Under the pieces are notes generated by a model, which was not told the origin of the DNA, made no database searches, and saw nothing but the letters and a program-made list of their open reading frames with translations. DNA of 64,000 nucleotides, taken from positions 265,447 to 329,446 of the forward strand of contig JAZKYL010000113.1 in assembly GCA_045612105.1 (NCBI GenBank), read 5' to 3'. This document shows, piece by piece, positions 25,170 to 34,418 of the stretch; positions within the stretch are counted from its first letter, which is position 1; every line of letters begins with the position of its first letter. The DNA comes from SVTX01 sp045612105. Lineage in GTDB: Bacteria > Bacillota > Clostridia > Oscillospirales > CAG-272. A program made the translations under genes and the position numbers.

Positions 25170-26518
25170 CATTTACCTATAACGAACATCGTTTTATTCA
25201 ACAATTTTGCCATATCCCCTCTGGTTACGGTTTCACATGCACCGCTCCTCATCTCCGGGGTTTCAAGTATTCCAAGAGTATGAAGTGATTCTATTGCTTT
25301 TCCTGACCATGACGGTATCGAATCGGCATCCGCAAATACGGGTGCAACCTTAGGTGAAGCATATCCAATCATATTGCTTATAATCACCGCCGCCTCATAT
25401 AATTTTATCTTTTCATCAGGATCAAAACAAAGCTTACCTTCAACATTCTTGCCACTTATATAGCCTTTTGAATATGCTAAAGCAACGTATCCTTTCATCT
25501 CTTGGTTGATATCATTATCGTCATAAAAAACAGTAGCAGCCACATCAGGAACACTCTTAATTCCAATAGCGTTCATCGCAGTAACGACAAACTCTGCCCT
25601 GCTTACCTCCCTGTCTGCTTCAAAATAATAATAGTCACCTACCTGAATACCGTTCATCAAACCATTTTCAGTGACAGAAATAGCGTGATAATAGAGATCA
25701 TCATTCAAGAGATCATTATATACAGTCGGTGTACTTTGCGCAGCTACACCTATCCTGACAATTGCTGAAGCACTGTAATTTCCGTAGATATCACTAACCA
25801 CGTATTCAAAACTATCTTCTCCAGTAAATGCTCCTTTAGGAGTATAAGTATAGGTACCCAGATTTTCATTATTAATGATCAATCTTCCATTGTCAGGATA
25901 TTTCACAATCTCAAATCTTAATATATCCCCCTCAGGATCATGTGCGGACAAAACACCAGAAACACTAATATCGCGATATGTCTCCGTATTAAGTGATGCA
26001 AATGATGCAAGACTGACAATAGGTGAATAATTCACCTCATCGATCATAAAGATCTTGCAAGTCATAGAATATCCGTTATCATTGATTTTAAAATCAAAAG
26101 ATGTATTTTTACCAATACCACCATCGACCTCCTCGTAAGTCATCAGACCAATTTCGGAGGCTTTTACCCTCTGACCTACAGAAACCGCCTCACTACCTAT
26201 ATACAATGTCCCACAAGCAATATCGGGAAGCCTGGTGATAGTTATAGCTTCTACCTTTTGAAGATTCATAGCACAAGCAAATCTTTCCGCCGAAAAATAA
26301 ATTGCATTCCCCTTTATACCTGCAACCGACATACATTTTTGATCCGCGATCACATCAAGTCCATATGACACCTTTGCAACCGCCTCATTATTGGTCACCA
26401 GATCCGACGAATACATATTCTTAATTGCCGAACTATCCGCAGACACAGAGAGTGTCATAAGAGTACAAAATATTCCAATTGTAACTAATACTGCCAAAAA
26501 TGTTTTTAACTGTTTCAT
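25169..26518 (-). CDS. Secreted SLH-domain protein with cadherin-like Ig domain
   Basis: A 449-residue secreted protein. A signal peptide (residues about 1-27, ending near VSADSS) is followed by an uncharacterised half, then a cadherin-like / Big_9-type domain (about 175-255; SAHDPEGDILRF, GTYTYTPKGAFTGEDSF, YVVSD) and two to three S-layer homology repeats (about 280-449; REVSRAEFVVTAMNAIG, KGYVALAYSKGYISG, ETVTRGDMAKLLNKT). SLH repeats anchor proteins non-covalently to cell-wall polymer. The ATG at 26518 follows GGGAGG. A passenger function is not recognisable. Confidence 0.85.
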   Translation of the reverse strand: MKQLKTFLAVLVTIGIFCTLMTLSVSADSSAIKNMYSSDLVTNNEAVAKVSYGLDVIADQKCMSVAGIKGNAIYFSAERFACAMNLQKVEAITITRLPDIACGTLYIGSEAVSVGQRVKASEIGLMTYEEVDGGIGKNTSFDFKINDNGYSMTCKIFMIDEVNYSPIVSLASFASLNTETYRDISVSGVLSAHDPEGDILRFEIVKYPDNGRLIINNENLGTYTYTPKGAFTGEDSFEYVVSDIYGNYSASAIVRIGVAAQSTPTVYNDLLNDDLYYHAISVTENGLMNGIQVGDYYYFEADREVSRAEFVVTAMNAIGIKSVPDVAATVFYDDNDINQEMKGYVALAYSKGYISGKNVEGKLCFDPDEKIKLYEAAVIISNMIGYASPKVAPVFADADSIPSWSGKAIESLHTLGILETPEMRSGACETVTRGDMAKLLNKTMFVIGK

Positions 26519-26689
26519 AAAAATTCCTCCCAACATTGTATAATTCTGCTAAAGTATATTTACATAATTTACGTTATATTACAATTATTCTTATAGATTT
26601 CACAATTTTTTCTCATATTCTTAAGTAAAAAGTGTTATAATAAAAACAAGGAAATTTTCATTGTAATAACTTAAAGGTAATTAATATTT

Positions 26690-27637
26690 ATGGTTTTCAA
26701 CATAGACAACAAACACAACGGTAAAAGTGTGCTTTCCTTCTTAAAATCCACCCTGCACATTTCTGCCTCTGCCCTTGCTGCGCTTAAACGTGATCCGAGA
26801 GGTCTAGAAGTAAACGGTGAGCACGTTACCGTAAGATACATATTAAAGGAACACGACGTTTTGTTCATAAATGAAACAGATACAGGGGAAAGATGCAGTG
26901 AAAACATATCGCCGATAAATATTCCCCTAAAAACCATTTACGAAAATGCGGATATAATTCTGATAGACAAGCCACCATATATGCCTACACACCCATCCCA
27001 CGGTCATACCGACGATACACTCGCAAACAGCGTGGCATATATGTTCAAGAAGAGAAATCTGCCCTTCGTTTTTCGTCCAATTGGAAGACTTGACCGCAAC
27101 ACCAGCGGGATTTCTCTTATCGCCAAACACCAAATTGCCGCATCATATCTTTTCTACGCAAGACAAAAGCAGCTCATCCAAAAGAAATATATCGCAATAC
27201 TTGAAGGAAGAATTGATTGTTCAGATGAGCTTAACTCTATTGAAACGTACATGAAAAGACAGGAGGACAGCATCATTATCAGATGTATAAGCTCCGCAGA
27301 CGAAGAAGGCTCATTCAAAGCAGTAACCCATTGGAAACTCTTATTCGCAAACGATAAAATAAGTATTGTCGAAGCCATCCCCGAAACAGGAAGAACTCAT
27401 CAACTAAGAGTGCATTTTGCCCATATCGGTTATCCGATACTTGGAGACGACGTATATGGCAAATCTTCCGATCTTATTGGTCGCCACGCACTTCATGCCG
27501 CCTACCTTTCACTCCCTCTGCCTTACGGAGATGAAGCTTCAGAATTCTTCGCCACTCCACCTGAAGATATGATAAATGCCGCAAAAGCCTTTGGCTGTGA
27601 TCTCGTAAGCATCTGTAATTCGAAATTCAACAAATAA
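26690..27637 (+). CDS. RluA-family pseudouridine synthase
   Basis: A 315-residue RNA pseudouridine synthase. It has an S4-like N-terminal region (about 1-75), IILIDKPPYMPTHPS, the catalytic motif GRLDRNTSGISLIAK (Asp about 136), YIAILEG, and the C-terminal GRTHQLRVHFAHIGYPILG. All hallmark motifs are intact. Relatives modify 23S rRNA or tRNA uridines; the target is undetermined. The ATG follows AAAGG; a TATAAT near 26636 is a probable -10. It is followed after 17 bp by the DUF3810 gene. Confidence 0.92.
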   Translation: MVFNIDNKHNGKSVLSFLKSTLHISASALAALKRDPRGLEVNGEHVTVRYILKEHDVLFINETDTGERCSENISPINIPLKTIYENADIILIDKPPYMPTHPSHGHTDDTLANSVAYMFKKRNLPFVFRPIGRLDRNTSGISLIAKHQIAASYLFYARQKQLIQKKYIAILEGRIDCSDELNSIETYMKRQEDSIIIRCISSADEEGSFKAVTHWKLLFANDKISIVEAIPETGRTHQLRVHFAHIGYPILGDDVYGKSSDLIGRHALHAAYLSLPLPYGDEASEFFATPPEDMINAAKAFGCDLVSICNSKFNK

Positions 27638-27654
27638 TTATTAAGGATATCAAA

Positions 27655-28863
27655 ATGTTACCAAGAAAAAAAGATAAACCCGCAACAAATGAGCAAGTAT
27701 ACAACATTTCAGCAAAAGAATATTGCTCACTTAACTCTGAAGAACGTAACAAGTGGGCTCCAATTCCACCAAAATATGAAAAAATTCCATTGTTTTGCAA
27801 AATTGCATTGGTCATAGCCTCAGTAAGTGCTGTTCTCTACCTGATTGCTTGCTTAAATAGCGATTTTGCCGATTCATTCAATATGTACGTTAGCACACCT
27901 CTTAGATTCATTATGGCAAAAATATCAAATCTGTTTCCGTTTTCATTGGCAGAAGCTTTTATATTGCTAATCCCCGTTATAGCTTTTATAGCGATCTGGT
28001 ATTTGGTAAAGTTCCGTTGCGATTCAAGACGATCGACTGTTGTATCTATCGTGTGCATATTCTCTGTAGCTTCTCTGTTCCTTTCTAGCTTCGTTTTATG
28101 CTTCGGTATAGCTTACCGCGGTTCCACCCTGGATCAAAAATTGTATTTGAGTGATGAACCCGTCGACAAGCAGGAGCTTTATGATGCCACTGTCTATCTG
28201 ACCGAAAAAATTAACGAGCTCAGTCAGCAAATAAACTATAGTGAGGACCGTTTCTCATCTATGCCTTATAGTTTTTCAAAAATGAACGAGCATTTATTGA
28301 AGGCATATGAAGACTTCTGTAAAGATAACGATTTCCTAAACACTTTCAACAGCAGATTAAAGCCGGTAATGCTAAGCGAGCCGATGTCATATACCCACAT
28401 AACCGGAGTTTATACCTTTTTCACCGGTGAATCCAATATCAACGTAAATTTTCCCGACTACACAATACCTTATACTGCAGCCCACGAATTAGCTCACCAA
28501 AGAGGCATCGCGCGCGAGGATGAAGCAAATATGATAGCTTTTCTTGTGTGCATACGCTCCGAAGACCCATATATTCAATATAGCGCATACTTGAACGTTT
28601 ACGAATATGTCGCGAATGCGCTGTATAAAGCTGATAAAGAGCTTTACCGTTCAGCCAGAGCAAAGCTTGACAGTCAAATATCCAATGAGCAAAAAGCTTA
28701 TAGCAACTTCTTTGCCAAATATACCGAATCGGTGGCAAGTAAGGTTAGCGGAGCAGTAAACGATACCTATTTGAAGACCCAGGGTACCGTAGGCAGAAAA
28801 AGCTATGGAATGGTCGTCGACTTAACAATTGCCTATTTAAAAGAACAAAAATTAATCAAGTAA
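27655..28863 (+). CDS. DUF3810 family membrane protein with HExxH motif
   Basis: A 402-residue protein with three N-terminal membrane helices (about 45-65, 85-115 and 130-150) and an extracytoplasmic domain holding PYTAAHELAHQRGIARED, a zinc-metalloprotease HExxH (His about 279) with a downstream Glu in DEANMIAF. The pattern matches DUF3810. A membrane-anchored peptidase role is plausible but untested for the family. It follows the pseudouridine synthase gene by 17 bp and shares its transcript. The terminator at 28880-28923 ends the unit. Confidence 0.85.
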   Translation: MLPRKKDKPATNEQVYNISAKEYCSLNSEERNKWAPIPPKYEKIPLFCKIALVIASVSAVLYLIACLNSDFADSFNMYVSTPLRFIMAKISNLFPFSLAEAFILLIPVIAFIAIWYLVKFRCDSRRSTVVSIVCIFSVASLFLSSFVLCFGIAYRGSTLDQKLYLSDEPVDKQELYDATVYLTEKINELSQQINYSEDRFSSMPYSFSKMNEHLLKAYEDFCKDNDFLNTFNSRLKPVMLSEPMSYTHITGVYTFFTGESNINVNFPDYTIPYTAAHELAHQRGIAREDEANMIAFLVCIRSEDPYIQYSAYLNVYEYVANALYKADKELYRSARAKLDSQISNEQKAYSNFFAKYTESVASKVSGAVNDTYLKTQGTVGRKSYGMVVDLTIAYLKEQKLIK

Positions 28864-28879
28864 TAAGTACAAGCTTCAT

Positions 28880-28923
28880 AAAGCCGTCATACAGAATATA
28901 CTGTCCTGTATGACGGCTTTTTT
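28880..28923 (+). terminator. Strong intrinsic terminator
   Basis: A perfect 15-bp stem (28880-28894 with 28906-28920), 11-base loop and TTTTTT tract. Confidence 0.92.
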
Positions 28924-29139
28924 CTGTACTTTTTTACAAAACAAATTAAGAATATTTATTCATTTTTATGTCGTACTAAAATCAAGCATGTGTGATAACG
29001 ACATATATTTTGAATTAAATAAATAATTTGTTTCTTTTTTGTTCTTTTTTTACTGTTTTATTAACTTTTTATTCTTATTTTCGCAAGTTCAAGCACCGTA
29101 AAGAACGCAAGTTCTTGTCGCGCGCTCTTGAGCTCACGC

Positions 29140-29167
29140 AAATTTCCAAAGAATTATTTGGAAATTT
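29140..29167. repeat. Perfect 11-bp inverted repeat upstream of murA
   Basis: AAATTTCCAAA (29140-29150) and TTTGGAAATTT (29157-29167) with a six-base loop. It lies about 50 bases before the murA -35. It could be an operator or a weak terminator; the following TTAT is too short to decide. Confidence 0.55.
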
Positions 29168-29215
29168 TATGGTAAAAATATTTGTAAATAAAGTGTTAAA
29201 ATATACAAAAAAGCC

Positions 29216-29244
29216 TTTACAAATGTGCATAAATATGATACAAT
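29216..29244 (+). promoter_or_regulatory. Sigma-A promoter of murA
   Basis: TTTACA (29216-29221), 17-bp spacer, TACAAT (29239-29244). The transcript would have an untranslated leader of about 140 bases. Confidence 0.7.
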
Positions 29245-29394
29245 ATTAACATCACCCCAAACGAGATAAATCGTCAAAAACGTTGCCGAACCGACACCGT
29301 AAAAAGTAAACCGACGGCAAAAAATGAGGCGATTCCAAATCAAAATACAAAAATCTACACAACCGCGATCGAGCGGAATACACGGAGGCAAAAC

Positions 29395-30684
29395 ATGGAA
29401 CAGATCATCATCAACGGCGGACATCCCCTTTACGGTAACGTTTCTATCTGCGGTGCTAAGAACGCTGCTCTTCCCGTAATCTGTGCTTGTATCCTGAATA
29501 AGGAGACCTGCATCATCGACAACATCCCCCCTGTAAGTGACATTGAAACTCTTCTTGATCTGCTTGCTTCCATGGGTGCCACCATCAACAGACTCACCAA
29601 AAACTCTGTAGAGATCAACTGCAAAAACCTGGTTCCCGGAACCTCATCCAACGAGATGGCTTCCAAGATCCGTGGTTCCTCATATCTTCTCGGCGCAGAA
29701 CTTGGACGTTTCAAAATGTCCAGTGTTCCCCACCCCGGCGGATGCAGCATCGGTAGCCGCCCCCTCGACTTCCATATGAAGGCATTCGAAGCTCTCGGTG
29801 CTACCTGTAGCCATAAGAACGGTCGTATTGAGGTTATTGCCGATAAGCTCGAAGGCAATCGTATTAATTTCGACAAAGTATCCGTTGGTGCAACCGCAAA
29901 CGCAATACTCGCTTCCGTTTTTGTTGAAGGTACAACCGTTATCGAAAACGCAGCACGTGAACCTCACATAGTAGACCTTGCAGTATTCCTTAATTCTTGC
30001 GGCGCGAATATTATGGGCGCAGGCACCTCCGTCATTAAGATCAAGGGTGTTGAAGAGCTTCACGGTTGCCGTTACTCCATTATTCCCGATATGATCGAAG
30101 CAGGCACTTTTATGACCGCAGTCGGTGCAACCGGTGGTAAAGTAACAGTTAGAAACATTATTCCCAAGCATATGGAAGCTATTTCCGCAAAGCTCGAAGA
30201 GGCAGGAGCTAACGTTATAGTAGGCGACGATTACATAACCGTTGAAAGCAACGGCAAGCTTAAAGGCGTCAGCATCACCACTCAGCCCTATCCCGGTTTC
30301 GCAACCGATATGCAGCCTCAGTTCTCTGCTATGCTCTGTTTTGCAAACGGTGCCAGCGACGTAGTTGAAAACATTTTCAACAGCAGATTCCAGTTTATGG
30401 ATGAGCTTGCAAAGATGGGCGCAGACATCAAGGTCGACGGAAACCACGCAGTTATCCGCGGCGGCGCAGAAATGTCCGGTGCTCCCCTTTACTGTCACGA
30501 CCTCAGAGCAGGCGCGGCTATGATCATCGCAGCTCTTGCAACAAACGGTGCTTCTACTCTCGAAGGAATCGACAAGATCGAGCGCGGATATTATAACATT
30601 GTAGGAAAGCTTCGTGAACTCGGCGCAGACATCCAAAAAAAAGTAAGCGTTTCGGACGAGCAGAGATATACCGCAGCATATTGA
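29395..30684 (+). CDS. murA: UDP-N-acetylglucosamine 1-carboxyvinyltransferase MurA
   Basis: A 429-residue EPSP-synthase-fold enzyme that adds enolpyruvate to UDP-GlcNAc, the first committed step of peptidoglycan synthesis. Seen: GAKNAALPVICA at the N-terminus (catalytic Lys), PHPGGCSIGSRPLD with the active-site Cys at residue 117 (the fosfomycin-reactive position, here Cys not Asp), and TDMQPQFSAML and HDLRAGAAMIIAAL in the C-terminal half. Length is normal. The ATG follows ACGGAGG. Single-gene unit with a long leader. The bias toward C-ending codons suggests high expression. Confidence 0.96.
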   Translation: MEQIIINGGHPLYGNVSICGAKNAALPVICACILNKETCIIDNIPPVSDIETLLDLLASMGATINRLTKNSVEINCKNLVPGTSSNEMASKIRGSSYLLGAELGRFKMSSVPHPGGCSIGSRPLDFHMKAFEALGATCSHKNGRIEVIADKLEGNRINFDKVSVGATANAILASVFVEGTTVIENAAREPHIVDLAVFLNSCGANIMGAGTSVIKIKGVEELHGCRYSIIPDMIEAGTFMTAVGATGGKVTVRNIIPKHMEAISAKLEEAGANVIVGDDYITVESNGKLKGVSITTQPYPGFATDMQPQFSAMLCFANGASDVVENIFNSRFQFMDELAKMGADIKVDGNHAVIRGGAEMSGAPLYCHDLRAGAAMIIAALATNGASTLEGIDKIERGYYNIVGKLRELGADIQKKVSVSDEQRYTAAY

Positions 30685-30734
30685 TTTGAAATAATTGAAT
30701 ACATTAGACTTCATCAAACAATGAAGAAAACGGG

Positions 30735-30759
30735 AGGGCGACAAATATTTTGTCGCCCT
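30735..30759 (+). terminator. Probable terminator of murA
   Basis: A perfect 11-bp stem (30735-30745 with 30749-30759) and three-base loop, 50 bases after murA. The T-run (CTTTAACTTTTT) is interrupted, so termination may be partial. Confidence 0.6.
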
Positions 30760-30822
30760 AAGCTTTAACTTTTTCGCAGATAATGATTATTATTTAAATC
30801 AAATTTTAAAATGGAGGATGTT

Positions 30823-32793
30823 ATGAATAAATTAGTCACTTTAGCTCTCGCGCTTATGATAGTTTTGTCAGCTTTTACAGGATGCCAAAACACAGAACTC
30901 TTTGATAGCAGTTCAACTACAAAATCAACTGAAAATGGAACGGCAGAACAAACCGCAACTTCCCTCTCCGATTCAGAAACAACGGATATCTCCACCATTG
31001 ACACCACATACAAAGAACCCGATGAATATAAAAGCACCGACAGCAATTCAACCACAGAGTTGATCGAGACAGAAACTATCGAACAATCCACCATTTCCAC
31101 TTCCAAATCAGAATACACAAGCATCGGCACCGATGCAACCACAGAAAGCCAATCTGAAAAAAAAGAGCAGTCCGAAGAAACCGAAACCTCTGAACAAACA
31201 GAATACACTTTCATTTCTCAAGAAGAAAAGAACACCTGGCACGACCGCCTGCTCTCGGTTCTATTAAATGTAGGAATTTATGACCGTGAGTTAAACATTA
31301 CCGGTAGCTTGGCCGCAGGCTTGATGGATCTTGATTTCGACAACACGCCCGAGGTAATATTGGCATACAACGGCGGCTCTATGGGTAACTTACCATTAGA
31401 AATATACGACCTGAACACAGGAGAGAAGCTTGGTTCTTATTACAGCTTTTCCCGTTATGGCGGAAGGGATAACGTTTATCTTTGCGTTGCCCAAAAGGGC
31501 GATGAGTACGTCATAATAGAAAAAAGCTCTATACGAATCACCGGTGCGGATTACGTCCAATCCGTCGGAACGGTAAAAGCAGACAGAAATTCCGAATCGG
31601 ACTATATCCAAGTGAGTCCCATTTTCAGTAAAGAAAACGAGGGCGACAAAATCATTTATGAATATATGGGACAGACCGTTGAGAAAGCCGAGTTCGACGC
31701 AATGTACCAGCAATTTTCAAACGATTTCGTAACAATCGAAGAAACACAACTTCAACTTATAAAATGGGAAAACTTTGGCAAATTGAAATGGAAGGATTTC
31801 GGCTACAAGGAAGGCATTGACCCCGAAAGCCACCGAAAGCTTGCTGAAAAAATGGCGGACGCGCTGATCAACAGCTCGCAGCAATTTATCAAATACGATA
31901 TTTCCGATAATGCAGAAACCAACGAAGAATTATCCGATAGCCAAGAAACAGAAAGCACAGAAGCCAATAATATCGAAACTGAAACCGAAACTGAAACCGA
32001 AACCGAAACCGAAACCGAAACCGAAGCAGAAACTGAAACTGAAGCAGAAACTGAAGCAGAAACTGAAACCGAAACCGAAACTGAAGCAGAAACTGAAACT
32101 TATACTGAAACTTATACTGATACTGAAACCGAGACCGCTTACGATGTCATTCCTTCAGAATATACAGCCATTCTCGAAGCATATGTAAAAATGGCTACTT
32201 ATAAGAATGAAACAAATAGCGTAGAAGGCATCAACTCATGGGATTATCCCGAATTGTCGCAAGAAAACTTTGTAGCCCTCCACAACCATACCAAAAAATA
32301 CAATAGTTATGGAATGGGATATTTTTTGTACGACATAAACCTCGATGGAATCCGAGAGCTGATTTTTTCACATTGGGGCGGTGGCTCCTTAAGTCCATAC
32401 TGCATATATATGATATTTACTCTTAACGAAAACAAAGCGCAGTTAGTCGGTAGCTTTGAAGATACCGAGCTCAGTTACGACCCTAGAGACGTTCAATTAG
32501 GCGATGATGGAAAAATCCACTGTTTTGATATGTCAGGGCATTATTATTCTGATTGCTCTTACATACATTCAATAATTTCTTTTGACAAAACAGGTATAAC
32601 CAAAACCTTTTCTTATAAAATCACCTACTATTATGACGGTGACGAATATGAAAACGGATGGTTTAAAGAAGTAAACGGCAAATGGGTAAGTATCAGCGAA
32701 GACGAATACTTGAAGATTGAAGAAGAATACCGCTTTACCGAGGTCAATAAAAGATTTGATTACACTTACTTTTTTGAATTCGCTCCTAAATAA
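30823..32793 (+). CDS. Thr/Glu-rich lipoprotein with two calcium-loop-type domains
   Basis: A 656-residue lipoprotein. The signal peptide ends in LSAFTGC (Cys about residue 20), followed by a Thr/Ser/Glu stalk to about 125. Two related domains follow: the first (about 130-340) contains GLMDLDFDNTPEVILAYNGG, the second (about 450-656) contains YDINLDGIRELIFSHWGGGS. Both have the D-x-D/N-x-D-x-x-x-E/L pattern seen in EF-hand-like or VCBS calcium loops, so it is probably a tandem duplicated surface binding domain. A TE linker (about 385-438) joins them. ATG 30823 follows TGGAGG. Ligand unknown. Confidence 0.75.
   Translation: MNKLVTLALALMIVLSAFTGCQNTELFDSSSTTKSTENGTAEQTATSLSDSETTDISTIDTTYKEPDEYKSTDSNSTTELIETETIEQSTISTSKSEYTSIGTDATTESQSEKKEQSEETETSEQTEYTFISQEEKNTWHDRLLSVLLNVGIYDRELNITGSLAAGLMDLDFDNTPEVILAYNGGSMGNLPLEIYDLNTGEKLGSYYSFSRYGGRDNVYLCVAQKGDEYVIIEKSSIRITGADYVQSVGTVKADRNSESDYIQVSPIFSKENEGDKIIYEYMGQTVEKAEFDAMYQQFSNDFVTIEETQLQLIKWENFGKLKWKDFGYKEGIDPESHRKLAEKMADALINSSQQFIKYDISDNAETNEELSDSQETESTEANNIETETETETETETETETEAETETEAETEAETETETETEAETETYTETYTDTETETAYDVIPSEYTAILEAYVKMATYKNETNSVEGINSWDYPELSQENFVALHNHTKKYNSYGMGYFLYDINLDGIRELIFSHWGGGSLSPYCIYMIFTLNENKAQLVGSFEDTELSYDPRDVQLGDDGKIHCFDMSGHYYSDCSYIHSIISFDKTGITKTFSYKITYYYDGDEYENGWFKEVNGKWVSISEDEYLKIEEEYRFTEVNKRFDYTYFFEFAPK
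31975..32136 (+). repeat. Hexanucleotide repeat coding a TE linker
   Basis: Mainly GAAACC/GAAACT, with GAAGCA interruptions, over about 27 units. Long runs of identical GAAACC units suggest recent slippage. Units are two codons, so changes alter linker length only. Confidence 0.9.
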
Positions 32794-32802
32794 ATCCAAA
32801 AT

Positions 32803-32829
32803 AAAGCCCCGAGAATTTTCAGGGCTTTT
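32803..32829. terminator. Short bidirectional terminator between convergent genes
   Basis: A seven-bp core stem (32803-32809 with 32822-32828) with A-tract and T-tract on either side, between the lipoprotein gene and spoIVA. Confidence 0.7.
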
Positions 32830-32843
32830 AATATGCTACGACA

Positions 32844-34322
32844 TCAAAGAATGATACAAATCAGTCCTCCACTTCCCTCGTTGATGATTCGCTCAAGGGT
32901 CTCGGAGAGCTTGATTCTCGAAGCCTCGGGCATATGCTCAAGCTTGGAGTGGAGTCCTTCGTTCATAAGCTCATAGAGGCTCTTTCCGAACATATTGGAT
33001 GCCCATATTCTCTGTGGATCCTCCTCAAATTCGTTAAGCATATATTTGACAAGATCTTCGGACTGTTGCTCTGTGCCAACGATAGGATTTATCTCGGTCT
33101 CGATATTGGCTCTTATCATGTGTATCGATTGAGCCGACGCGCGAAGGCGTACGCCATAGCCACCGGGCTGCTTCACAATTTCAGGGTCTGCAAGATGAAG
33201 TTCGTTAACGTCAGGCATAACTATACCATATCCGTTCTCCTCCGCCTCATCAAGTGCCTCTTTGACTTTGTCGTACCTTACCTTCATTTCTGCAAGATCC
33301 TTGAGCAAGGAAATAAGCTCTTCCTCCCCACCTATTTCAAAGCCCGTCAGCTCACTTATTACGTCATAATATAAACCGTCCTTCATTGTAACCGAAATGC
33401 GCGCTTTACCGGTTCCCAAGTCTATCTCATCAATATTTGCGTTCTTGATATATTCGTTATCCCCAAGTGTTGAGAAAGCCTCCTTAATATCGCCAGCCTT
33501 CTTTACCTTATCTGCACAACTCTTTATACTTGCAAGAACCGATTCCTTAATAATATGACCGTCCTCAAGAGCCGTCGTCCATTCAGGAAGTACGACTCTC
33601 ACCTCCGTCACGGGAAATTCATGAAGCACAAGCTCAAGTATATGCCTGATATCTTCAGCATCAAGATCTATACAAGAAACAAGTGCCACGGGCACCTCAT
33701 ATTTCGCTTCAAGCTCATACGCAAGAGAGACCGCCGCTTCACTTTCGGGATGCGCAGAATTAAGAATCATAGCAAAAGGCTTACCGAGTGCTTTCAATTC
33801 GTTCACTATTCTCTCCTCCGCCTCTACGTAGCTGGGTCTGGAAATATCTCCAATAGAGCCGTCAGTAGTAATCAGCATACCGATCGTCGAATGCTCGCTT
33901 ATTACCTTGTGGGTTCCCATCTCCGCCGCCTCAACAAAAGGCATCGGTTCTTCCCTCCAAGGTGTGCGCACCATTCTGGGCTGACCGTCCTCGATAGTAC
34001 CTAATGCCTCGGGCACAATATACCCAACGCAGTCAACCATTTTTACTTTAAGATTAGAGCAGCCGTCAACACTGATCTGTACCGCCTCGTCGGGTATAAA
34101 CTTCGGTTCAGTGGTCATAACAGTCTTGCCGGCAGCACTCTGAGGCATCTCGTCTCTGGCTCTCTCCCTGGAATAACCCTCAGCAATGTTAGGAAGCACC
34201 AACGCCTCCATAAATCTCTTGATAAACGTAGATTTTCCCGTTCTCACAGGACCCACCACACCAATATAAATGTCGCCCCCCGTCCTCTCGGCGATGTCCT
34301 TATAAATAGAATGCTCTGCCAT
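32844..34322 (-). CDS. spoIVA: Stage IV sporulation protein A, spore-coat ATPase
   Basis: A 492-residue cytoskeletal ATPase that polymerises on the forespore surface as the base layer of the spore coat. Seen: the TRAFAC-type P-loop GPVRTGKS at residues 24-31, VKMVDCVGYIVPEA (Walker B-like region), RVVLPEWTTALEDGH, and the conserved C-terminal tail NEGSGGLICIIL used to anchor to SpoVM. Length equals that of Bacillus SpoIVA. The ATG at 34322 follows GGGAGG, which lies in the hairpin described at 34324-34379. A sigma-E-like promoter precedes it, in line with its known mother-cell expression. Confidence 0.97.
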   Translation of the reverse strand: MAEHSIYKDIAERTGGDIYIGVVGPVRTGKSTFIKRFMEALVLPNIAEGYSRERARDEMPQSAAGKTVMTTEPKFIPDEAVQISVDGCSNLKVKMVDCVGYIVPEALGTIEDGQPRMVRTPWREEPMPFVEAAEMGTHKVISEHSTIGMLITTDGSIGDISRPSYVEAEERIVNELKALGKPFAMILNSAHPESEAAVSLAYELEAKYEVPVALVSCIDLDAEDIRHILELVLHEFPVTEVRVVLPEWTTALEDGHIIKESVLASIKSCADKVKKAGDIKEAFSTLGDNEYIKNANIDEIDLGTGKARISVTMKDGLYYDVISELTGFEIGGEEELISLLKDLAEMKVRYDKVKEALDEAEENGYGIVMPDVNELHLADPEIVKQPGGYGVRLRASAQSIHMIRANIETEINPIVGTEQQSEDLVKYMLNEFEEDPQRIWASNMFGKSLYELMNEGLHSKLEHMPEASRIKLSETLERIINEGSGGLICIIL

Positions 34323-34323
34323 A

Positions 34324-34379
34324 AAAAATCCTCCCGCAAATTTAACGTTTGTTTCGCTAAATTATATGGGAGGATTTTT
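34324..34379 (-). terminator. Terminator-like hairpin that includes the spoIVA ribosome binding site
   Basis: A perfect 12-bp stem (34324-34335 with 34368-34379) with a 32-base loop. For transcription on the minus strand from the ABC genes it ends in a run of T right before the spoIVA ATG, so it can terminate that transcript. The downstream arm contains the GGGAGG of spoIVA. Confidence 0.7.
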
Positions 34380-34389
34380 AGTTTTATGA
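34361..34389 (-). promoter_or_regulatory. Sigma-E-like promoter of spoIVA
   Basis: On the minus strand, TCATAAA (34383-34389), a 14-bp spacer and CATATAAT (34361-34368). The -10 fits the sigma-E consensus CATA-AAT-like pattern well and the spacer fits; the -35 is weaker. Transcription would start inside the loop of the hairpin, so this transcript lacks the hairpin's 5' arm. Confidence 0.6.
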
Positions 34390-34418
34390 CAGTTTGTATT
34401 TTTTTAATCGGGACGAGC

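Larger units (their letters stand above)
28925..29394. other. 470-bp intergenic region upstream of murA
   Basis: No supported gene. A 73-codon frame at 29028-29249 starts at TTG without ribosome binding site and has unbiased codons. The region holds the 11-bp inverted repeat at 29140-29167, the murA promoter at 29216-29244 and a roughly 140-base A-rich leader with several CGACGG/CCGAAC blocks in which I recognise no known riboswitch. Confidence 0.6.

Noticed and set aside
29028..29249. Small plus-strand frame before murA
   Set aside because: TTG start, no ribosome binding site, A+T-rich random-looking sequence overlapping the murA promoter.
29680..30744. 354-codon frame antisense to murA
   Set aside because: murA shows full family motifs and codon bias; the antisense frame has no ribosome binding site or recognisable protein and is a by-product of that bias.
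31975..32136. Phase-variable on/off switch by hexanucleotide slippage
   Set aside because: Units are multiples of three, so slippage alters length but not frame; no promoter spacing is affected.
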